From NCBI GenBank assembly GCA_017411585.1, contig JAFQPV010000102.1, forward strand, positions 1 to 10,764: a stretch of 10,764 nt of DNA, given 5' to 3'. A program made the position numbers and the translations under genes. The notes beneath the pieces are model-generated. The model was not told the DNA's origin. It saw only the letters and a program-made list of their open reading frames with translations, and did not search any database. The number at the start of each line of letters is the position of its first letter. Within the stretch, counting starts at the first letter, position 1. This stretch comes from Clostridia bacterium. GTDB lineage: Bacteria > Bacillota > Clostridia > UBA1381 > UMGS1253. This document shows positions 6,559 through 10,764 of the stretch, one piece after another.

Positions 6559-7284
6559 TTACTGTTTCATTGTCTCATACGCAAGCTTTGCCGCTTCCGG
6601 TGACACATTACACCCCAATTGGTATACAGGCACATTTTCAAGCAAATCCTCCAAAAGTGCAAATACCTTATCAATCCCTTTCTCCGTCTTCGGGCGAATG
6701 GTCTGTTCCATAAAATGCATAATACTCTGCGTATTTTCCATTCGTTCAATCTTGTTTTCCGCACTGCGATATAAAAACGCAATTGCCTTTAACGGCACAC
6801 TGATATTCTCGTTCAGCGCTGTTTTTCCACTCCACGGCGTGCCGTAAACGCGCCACCCCTCTTCCGTTAAACGCAGAGCAGGCTTATCGTCATTAATATA
6901 CTGTGCACGCTTGTCAAACTGCTTTATCCACAGTCCGGTATGTGTCGACTTGCCTGTGCCGCTGTTTGCAGAAAACAAGTACCCATATCCATCCATTGCA
7001 ATCGCGGATGCGTGCAGCATAATGCCCCGGTAGTTCCGATACAAGCACCCGTAAAAGTACGCGCCGCTGAGCATATATTCCGCACTCGCATAATCAAGGT
7101 GCGGATGCAAAGCAGTATAATCCGAAAGCTGCTGTTCGGAAATATCAATTTCCACGTGAGCAGGTTCATCAAAATCAAATGCATACTTTTGCATACGCTG
7201 CACCATAAACGCCGTTTTACAATGCATTAAAACATTCAAATCCGCAATTCTTGCTTTTACCGCCTTCGGCTCAAAAGTCGTCAT
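6559..7284 (-). CDS. HPr kinase/PEPCK-like P-loop protein
   Basis: A 241-residue soluble protein from ATG 7284. Longer starts would lie inside the preceding SLH gene and add unlike sequence; the conserved family start (IADLNVLMHC) begins at residue 13. Key features are LHASAIAMDG (90-99), P-loop SGTGKST (108-114), NDDKPALR (131-138) and GTPWSGKTALNEN (148-160). These are typical of HprK-related kinases seen in Clostridia, some of which sit beside radical-SAM/PqqD peptide systems or phosphorylate lasso peptides. Neither partner is present here, so the substrate is unknown. The canonical HPr kinase N-terminal domain is absent. The start overlaps the SLH stop by 14 bp. A GGAGG lies 14 nt upstream, rather far, and GGCAGG 5 nt upstream is an alternative, so coupled translation is likely. 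Confidence 0.78.
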   Translation of the reverse strand: MTTFEPKAVKARIADLNVLMHCKTAFMVQRMQKYAFDFDEPAHVEIDISEQQLSDYTALHPHLDYASAEYMLSGAYFYGCLYRNYRGIMLHASAIAMDGYGYLFSANSGTGKSTHTGLWIKQFDKRAQYINDDKPALRLTEEGWRVYGTPWSGKTALNENISVPLKAIAFLYRSAENKIERMENTQSIMHFMEQTIRPKTEKGIDKVFALLEDLLENVPVYQLGCNVSPEAAKLAYETMKQ

Positions 7285-8533
7285 CGTCGCCTGCCAAGCC
7301 TCCGTCTTCAATTTCATCACCGCCCAAATGGATTGTCGGATCCTTTGGCTTATTCGGTTCTGCCGGCTCATCCGGAACATCTACATCATCCGGACTCAGC
7401 GGCGGGTCATCATTGCCCGGTTCGTCACCCGCATTCGGATCATCCGGGTCTGTCGGATTTTCCGGATCTTCCGGATTATCAGGATCTTCCGGATTATCAG
7501 GGTCTTCAGGTTCTTCTACATCACCGGAACCGCTGCCCGAACCGGAGCCGCTGCCCGAACCGGAGCCGCTACCCGAACCGGAACCGCTGCCCGAACCGGA
7601 GCCACTGCCCGAGCCGGAGCCGCTACCCGAACCGGAACCACTACCTGAGCCGGAACCGCTGCCTGTGCCGGAGCCACTACCTGAGCCGGAGCCACTGCCT
7701 GTACCGGAGCTGCTGCCAGCCGGTTTATCATCTTCATCCTTCTCCGTATAAGAAGAATTATTAATAACTCTGCCCTTTACCGTTACATTCTTTAATGTAA
7801 CCGAATTTGCATCAATGCCGGCAGAATAAATCAAATCACCTTCAATAATCATATCTGCAAGCACAACATCATTTGCCTTAATAATTACCGCACCCTTATG
7901 CTCGCTCAAGTCAAGCTTCTGTTCACCGGAAGCTGTAACATAAGCAGAAACGGCTCTGTCCATTACAACGGCAAATTCTGCGCGGCTAATATTGCTTTTC
8001 GGATTCAGCTTGCCGTTCGAGCCGGCAACCAAGCCCTTATTGAGCATCGCAGATACAAACGGAATCGCCCACGCAGATACGTCTGCATTGTCTGCATACG
8101 CCTGCACGGTTGCCGCATTGCCGTCCGGCAAAGAAAATGCTCTTGCAATAACGGTAAACGCTTCCTCACGCGTGATGGAAGCATCCGGATTCAAGCGATT
8201 GCCGTCACCTTTAAACCAGCCTGCCTGCACCGCCTTTTCCATATCGGCATAGTACCAAGCTTCTTTATCCATATCCTCAAATGCGGAAATATCCGCCTTC
8301 GCCTTCACACCGAAAGCACGCACAAAAATTGCCGCCATCTGCGCACGGGTTAAGCTGTCGTCCGGCATAATTTTACCATCATAACCGTTAATAAGCCCGT
8401 CCTCAACCGCGCGCTCAAGCGCAGCTGTTGCCCAGTTGTCCGGCATATCCGAAAATTCCTGTGCCGACACTGCAAAAGAGCAAAGACTCAGCAGCATACA
8501 AGCGACAGTGATACAAGCAATCCATTTCTTCAT
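7271..8533 (-). CDS. SLH-domain surface protein with Gly-Ser linker and acidic tail
   Basis: A 420-residue exported protein. The signal peptide is 1-24 (cut after VSA). Three SLH repeats follow at about 25-72, 84-132 and 145-195, with the wall-binding TRAQ, TREE and SRAE motifs, so it should bind secondary cell-wall polymer. Residues about 212-260 (VIIKANDVVL, MIIEGDLIY, VTLKNVTVKG) look like a short beta-helix segment often found after SLH repeats in Firmicutes. About 65 residues (273-337) are almost pure Gly-Ser, followed by an 83-residue acidic, proline-rich tail with DPDNPE repeats ending in DDDDF. No LPxTG sorting signal is present. AGGAGG precedes the ATG and a near-consensus promoter lies upstream. 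The tail overlaps the start of a P-loop kinase gene. Function beyond wall attachment is unknown. Confidence 0.9.
   Translation of the reverse strand: MKKWIACITVACMLLSLCSFAVSAQEFSDMPDNWATAALERAVEDGLINGYDGKIMPDDSLTRAQMAAIFVRAFGVKAKADISAFEDMDKEAWYYADMEKAVQAGWFKGDGNRLNPDASITREEAFTVIARAFSLPDGNAATVQAYADNADVSAWAIPFVSAMLNKGLVAGSNGKLNPKSNISRAEFAVVMDRAVSAYVTASGEQKLDLSEHKGAVIIKANDVVLADMIIEGDLIYSAGIDANSVTLKNVTVKGRVINNSSYTEKDEDDKPAGSSSGTGSGSGSGSGSGTGSGSGSGSGSGSGSGSGSGSGSGSGSGSGSGSGSGSGSGSGSGSGSGDVEEPEDPDNPEDPDNPEDPENPTDPDDPNAGDEPGNDDPPLSPDDVDVPDEPAEPNKPKDPTIHLGGDEIEDGGLAGDDDDF
7464..7510 (-). repeat. 18-bp direct repeat encoding DPDNPE
   Basis: Two exact adjacent 18-bp copies (7464-7481 and 7482-7499), then a diverged third, encode the acidic DPDNPE-like repeats in the tail of the SLH protein. 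The period equals that of the neighbouring Gly-Ser array, although the sequence differs. Confidence 0.7.
7523..7720 (-). repeat. 18-bp tandem array encoding the Gly-Ser linker
   Basis: About eleven 18-bp units encode (Gly-Ser)x3. The Ser codons follow a fixed cycle, TCC then AGC/AGT then TCG/TCA (twice replaced by the Thr codon ACA), with only third-position changes at Gly. Because TCN and AGY codons cannot interconvert by one change, the cycle shows expansion of one ancestral unit rather than random Gly-Ser enrichment. Copies at the 5' (gene-upstream) end are the most diverged. Confidence 0.85.
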
Positions 8534-8571
8534 TGTGTTTTCCTCCTTATAACGTATAGAAATCTAGTATA

Positions 8572-8600
8572 ATTATATAAGACAGCAGAAAAAAAGTCAA
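8572..8600 (-). promoter_or_regulatory. Strong promoter of the SLH-kinase operon
   Basis: On the minus strand, -35 TTGACT (8600-8595), a 17-bp spacer and a perfect -10 TATAAT (8577-8572). The start is expected near 8565, about 30 nt before the SLH gene ATG, with AGGAGG in the leader. This is the closest match to consensus in the window. Confidence 0.85.
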
Positions 8601-8633
8601 TCCGCGCCGAAATTTATGTAAAAAGTAAATAAA

Positions 8634-8670
8634 AAAGCATCCGTAAATTTGGTGAATTTGCAGATGCTTT
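8634..8670 (-). terminator. Intrinsic terminator of the phosphoribosyltransferase gene
   Basis: Two 16-nt arms (8670-8655 and 8649-8634) pair with one G-U and one mismatch around a 5-nt loop. On the minus strand the hairpin is followed by a TTTTTTATTTACTTTTT tract. It lies 7 nt after the stop codon and upstream of the SLH promoter, so it separates the two transcripts. Confidence 0.85.
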
Positions 8671-8677
8671 CCCTGAT

Positions 8678-9235
8678 TTATTTTACATTACCTTCCCCAT
8701 CAAAAAGCGGCAGCGGTTCAAGCACAGTGATGTCCGGTCGGTCAATCGCATCGCCCTCGGCAAGCACTGCAAGCTTTCCTGCTACCTCACCGCCGGCAAC
8801 TGCGATGAGCTTTTCCATTGCCGCAAGCGATTCCCCCGTACTGATAACATCGTCTACAATCAGCACGCGCTTGCCGCGGATGGCTTCCACTTCCTTTTTA
8901 CCGAGAAACAGCTTCTGCTTTGCTTCAGTCGTAATGGAGTCGACCTCCGTGGAAATCACATCCTCCATATACAGCTTCGGCCCCTTACGCGCAACGATGT
9001 AATTGTCCTGCCCGCTCTGGCGCGCCATTTCATAAATCAACGGAATGCTTTTTGCTTCCGCCGTCAGCATAATATCATATGCCGGCGCTTTCTTTAAAAG
9101 CTCGCGTGCGCAGGCTTCGGTCAATTCCACATCACCAAACAGAATAAATGCCGCAATCTGCAAATCCGGCGTAATCGGAAACAGCTGCAAATCGCGCTTG
9201 AGCCCCGCTACATTTAATTCATAATACTTTTTCAT
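8678..9235 (-). CDS. Phosphoribosyltransferase (type I, adenine/xanthine-PRT-like)
   Basis: A 185-residue cytoplasmic enzyme of the type I phosphoribosyltransferase fold, which joins PRPP to a base. The PRPP-binding motif VLIVDDVISTGES (124-136) is intact. Upstream elements (DIMLTAEAKSIPLIYEMA at 54-71, then VARKGPKLY) resemble the adenine and xanthine PRT group, where the region before the PRPP loop recognises the base. The N-terminus does not show the usual Apt opening (I-x-x-x-x-x-FPKKGI-x-F), so the substrate cannot be fixed from sequence. The gene has its own promoter and terminator and stands alone, divergent from an AraC-type regulator. The ribosome site before ATG 9235 is weak (GGGGCG). 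Confidence 0.85.
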   Translation of the reverse strand: MKKYYELNVAGLKRDLQLFPITPDLQIAAFILFGDVELTEACARELLKKAPAYDIMLTAEAKSIPLIYEMARQSGQDNYIVARKGPKLYMEDVISTEVDSITTEAKQKLFLGKKEVEAIRGKRVLIVDDVISTGESLAAMEKLIAVAGGEVAGKLAVLAEGDAIDRPDITVLEPLPLFDGEGNVK

Positions 9236-9274
9236 AATAAATCGCCCCTATGTAATAGAATCCCATACATTTTA

Positions 9275-9303
9275 ATTATACAACTTTCACATTAGAAATT
9301 CAA
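9275..9303 (-). promoter_or_regulatory. Promoter of the phosphoribosyltransferase gene
   Basis: On the minus strand, -35 TTGAAT (9303-9298), a 17-bp spacer and a perfect -10 TATAAT (9280-9275). Its -35 is only 16 bp from the -35 of the divergent regulator promoter. Confidence 0.75.
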
Positions 9304-9319
9304 GCCTTTTTCATTTCTC

Positions 9320-9348
9320 TTGCAATTATAGAAAATTTATTGTATACT
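9320..9348 (+). promoter_or_regulatory. Promoter of the AraC-type regulator gene
   Basis: -35 TTGCAA (9320-9325), a 17-bp spacer and -10 TATACT (9343-9348), with the start expected near 9355. The spacer and the region after the -10 carry the two copies of a 21-bp-spaced direct repeat. The AAGGTG ribosome site (9365-9370) is 6 nt from the ATG. Confidence 0.7.
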
Positions 9349-9363
9349 ATAGAAAATTTGTTT
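9327..9363 (+). repeat. Direct repeat, candidate operator of the AraC-type regulator
   Basis: TATAGAAAATTT occurs at 9327-9338 and 9348-9359, exactly 21 bp apart (two helical turns), with 14 of 15 positions shared when extended. One copy lies in the promoter spacer, the other just past the -10. AraC-family proteins commonly bind direct repeats with about this spacing, so autorepression is inferred. A weaker TAGAAATT copy at 9293-9300 overlaps the -35 end of the divergent promoter. Confidence 0.55.
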
Positions 9364-9376
9364 CAAGGTGATTTTT

Positions 9377-10234
9377 ATGATTAAAGCAAATGTAAACCGA
9401 CTCCGCGAGGTGGCAAAGGATTTCTTCCGCGCAACCTTTGTACAGGTCAGCTTCTACGATGCAGATGCAAACTTTATCTGCGCATATCCCGACCAAATGA
9501 GCCGCTATTGCCGCGCACTGCAGCAGCTGCCGCAAGAAAAAGCAGCATGCACTGCATTTATACAGGAAAGCTTTACGCGTTGCCGCGCGCAGGGCGACAT
9601 TTTATACACCAAATGCCCTGCCGGGCTTTCAGGCGCTTGGATACCCATTTATGAAAATGGCATTCTGCTCGGTTTTATTGAATTTTCCCAGCTTATACGC
9701 CGTGGCGACGAGGCACTGACAATAAAGCATTTAGAAGCCATCTGTGAAAGGCACGGGCTGGACACAGCGGAAATGCGCCAAAAGTATGCGCATCTTCAAA
9801 ATTTCGAGCAAGACCGCATCGAGTCGCTTGCGCGCATTATCAAGGCAAGCACCTACTATCTTTGGCTGAACAATATGATTGAAATCACAGCAGAAAACCT
9901 GCCACAGCATATTACCGCCTACATCGAAAACAACTTAGCCGCCGATTTGAGTGTTTCTGCCATTTGCAAGCATATGCACATTTCAAAAAGCGTGCTCTAT
10001 CGCATTTCCAACACGCATTTAAAAATGGGCATTTCGGAATACGTACGCCATATACGCATGGAGAAAGCAAAAGCATTATTCAAAAAAACATCGTTGTCCG
10101 TCGCCGCAGTATCGGAAAGCGTCGGAATCAACGATGCCAATTATTTCACAAAATTATTCAAAGCACATACCGGCGTGATGCCGAGCAAATTCAAAGCCTA
10201 CGCTACACAATCACGCAGCCGCCGTTCACGCTAA
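9377..10234 (+). CDS. PocR-AraC type transcriptional regulator
   Basis: A 285-residue cytoplasmic regulator. The ATG at 9377 is preferred over an in-frame GTG 9 nt upstream, which lies within the ribosome site AAGGTG. Residues about 8-125 resemble the PocR ligand-sensing domain, seen in activators of propanediol/cobalamin genes and other small-molecule responses. It carries five spread cysteines (35, 45, 58, 69, 80), including TKCPAGLSGAWIPIYENGILLGFI, the usual C-x-A-G-L core. Residues about 178-275 form the AraC-type double HTH (LSVSAICKHMHISKSVLYR, then LSVAAVSESVGINDANYFTKLFKAHTG). The ligand is unknown. The last residues, QSRSRRSR, are encoded within the overlap with the opposite SDR gene. 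No cobalamin or propanediol genes lie in view. Confidence 0.9.
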   Translation: MIKANVNRLREVAKDFFRATFVQVSFYDADANFICAYPDQMSRYCRALQQLPQEKAACTAFIQESFTRCRAQGDILYTKCPAGLSGAWIPIYENGILLGFIEFSQLIRRGDEALTIKHLEAICERHGLDTAEMRQKYAHLQNFEQDRIESLARIIKASTYYLWLNNMIEITAENLPQHITAYIENNLAADLSVSAICKHMHISKSVLYRISNTHLKMGISEYVRHIRMEKAKALFKKTSLSVAAVSESVGINDANYFTKLFKAHTGVMPSKFKAYATQSRSRRSR

Positions 10235-10764
10235 GCACCTGCCCTGTGACGTAGCTTGCCTCTTCAGATGCAAGAAAGCATACAGCAGCCGCAACCTGCG
10301 CCGGGGTGCCGACCGTACCGAGCGGTATCTCCTCACAAAAGGCTTCGATATCTTCGGCAGACAAATGTGCATTCATATCCGTATCAATCAGTCCCGGTGC
10401 AACGCAGTTGACCGTAATGCCCGAAGGACCAAGCTCCTTGGCAAGTGCCTTTGTAAAGCCGATAACTGCCGCTTTCGCCGCAGAATACGCACTCTCACAC
10501 GATGCACCGACCTGCCCCCACATTGAGGAAAGGTTAATAATTCTGCCGTGCTTTTTTGACACCATATGCGAAAGTGCTGCACGACAGCAATGATATACAC
10601 CGTCCACATTGGTGGCAAAAATGCTGTGCCACAGTTCAGGCGTTGTGTCGCAAAGCATAGCCGTCTTGGCGATGCCTGCATTGTTGACAAGCACATCCAC
10701 ACCACCTAACGCCTCTGCTTCTTCAAACATTTTCTGCACCTGCTCTGCATCGGATACGTCCGCC
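10203..10764 (-). CDS. ymfI: SDR-family oxidoreductase, YmfI-like (EF-P 5-aminopentanone reductase), partial
   Basis: The frame enters at the right edge with codon phase offset by one base and gives 186 C-terminal residues; the N-terminal Rossmann Gly motif is outside the window. Visible SDR elements are NNAG (27-30), catalytic Ser80 (INLSS), Tyr93 and Lys97 (YSAAK) and a C-terminal GQVLSVNGG. The segment SSMWGQVGASCESAYSAAK, EEIPLGTVGTP and ASYVTGQ fit the YmfI group, which reduces a modification on translation factor EF-P, better than FabG. Both are close SDR relatives, so a 3-oxoacyl-ACP reductase remains possible. The 3' end overlaps the AraC-type gene tail to tail by 32 bp, and no terminator is visible between them. 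Confidence 0.85.
   Translation of the reverse strand, partial: ADVSDAEQVQKMFEEAEALGGVDVLVNNAGIAKTAMLCDTTPELWHSIFATNVDGVYHCCRAALSHMVSKKHGRIINLSSMWGQVGASCESAYSAAKAAVIGFTKALAKELGPSGITVNCVAPGLIDTDMNAHLSAEDIEAFCEEIPLGTVGTPAQVAAAVCFLASEEASYVTGQVLSVNGGCVIV

Noticed and set aside
7285..7380. Longer N-terminus for the kinase-like protein
   Set aside because: The extra residues read through the SLH coding region and do not fit the family start; no ribosome site supports the upstream codons.
7523..7720. Regular repeats resembling a CRISPR array
   Set aside because: There are no unique spacers; the 18-bp period is continuous coding sequence for Gly-Ser.
7251..7751. Plus-strand frame with PEPLPEP repeats
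   Set aside because: It is the reverse reading of the Gly-Ser codons of the SLH gene, which has a signal peptide, promoter and ribosome site.

Overview
The window looks like chromosomal DNA of a Gram-positive, low-to-moderate GC Firmicute, most likely a member of the Clostridia. The evidence is the ftsE-ftsX-M23-S41 cluster, a three-repeat SLH surface protein, a copper-amine-oxidase-type 'stalk' domain protein, a YmfI-like SDR and strong AGGAGG-type ribosome sites. No species can be named from the sequence alone. There is no phage, transposon, CRISPR array, rRNA or tRNA.

Left part (1-1100): a ribbon-helix-helix DNA-binding protein (minus strand, cut by the window edge) is divergent from a secreted stalk/NPCBM-like protein (plus strand). 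They share an intergenic region full of TATGTT/AACATA motifs that may be the regulator's operator. A 13-bp hairpin ends the plus-strand gene and also lies at the 3' end of the next block.

Central part (1110-6560): a minus-strand cell-wall/division operon reading right to left. The order is a PucR/CdaR-type regulator, ftsE, ftsX (TTG start overlapping the ftsE stop), an EnvC/PcsB-like coiled-coil M23 peptidase, and an S41 (CtpA/B-like) processing protease. FtsE and FtsX would form the membrane complex that drives or activates the M23 murein hydrolase; the S41 protease could process exported or wall proteins. A strong intrinsic terminator sits between the M23 and S41 genes and should set the last gene at a lower level. 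The operon has a good sigma-A-type promoter and a leader of about 120 nt with inverted repeats.

Right part (6559-8600): an SLH-domain surface protein with a long Gly-Ser linker and an acidic, proline-rich tail is followed, with a 14-bp overlap, by an HPr-kinase/PEPCK-like P-loop protein. The pair has a near-consensus promoter (TTGACT-17-TATAAT) and a hairpin at its end.

Far right (8634-10764): a phosphoribosyltransferase (minus strand, own promoter and terminator) is divergent from a PocR-AraC type regulator (plus strand). The regulator's promoter carries a 21-bp-spaced direct repeat, typical of AraC-family sites. The regulator overlaps tail to tail by 32 bp with a partial SDR gene resembling YmfI (EF-P 5-aminopentanone reductase).

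Most of the window is ordinary housekeeping. The parts most worth a second look are the SLH/kinase pair, the AraC-family operator, the non-canonical ABC motifs in FtsE, and the internal terminator of the ftsEX operon.
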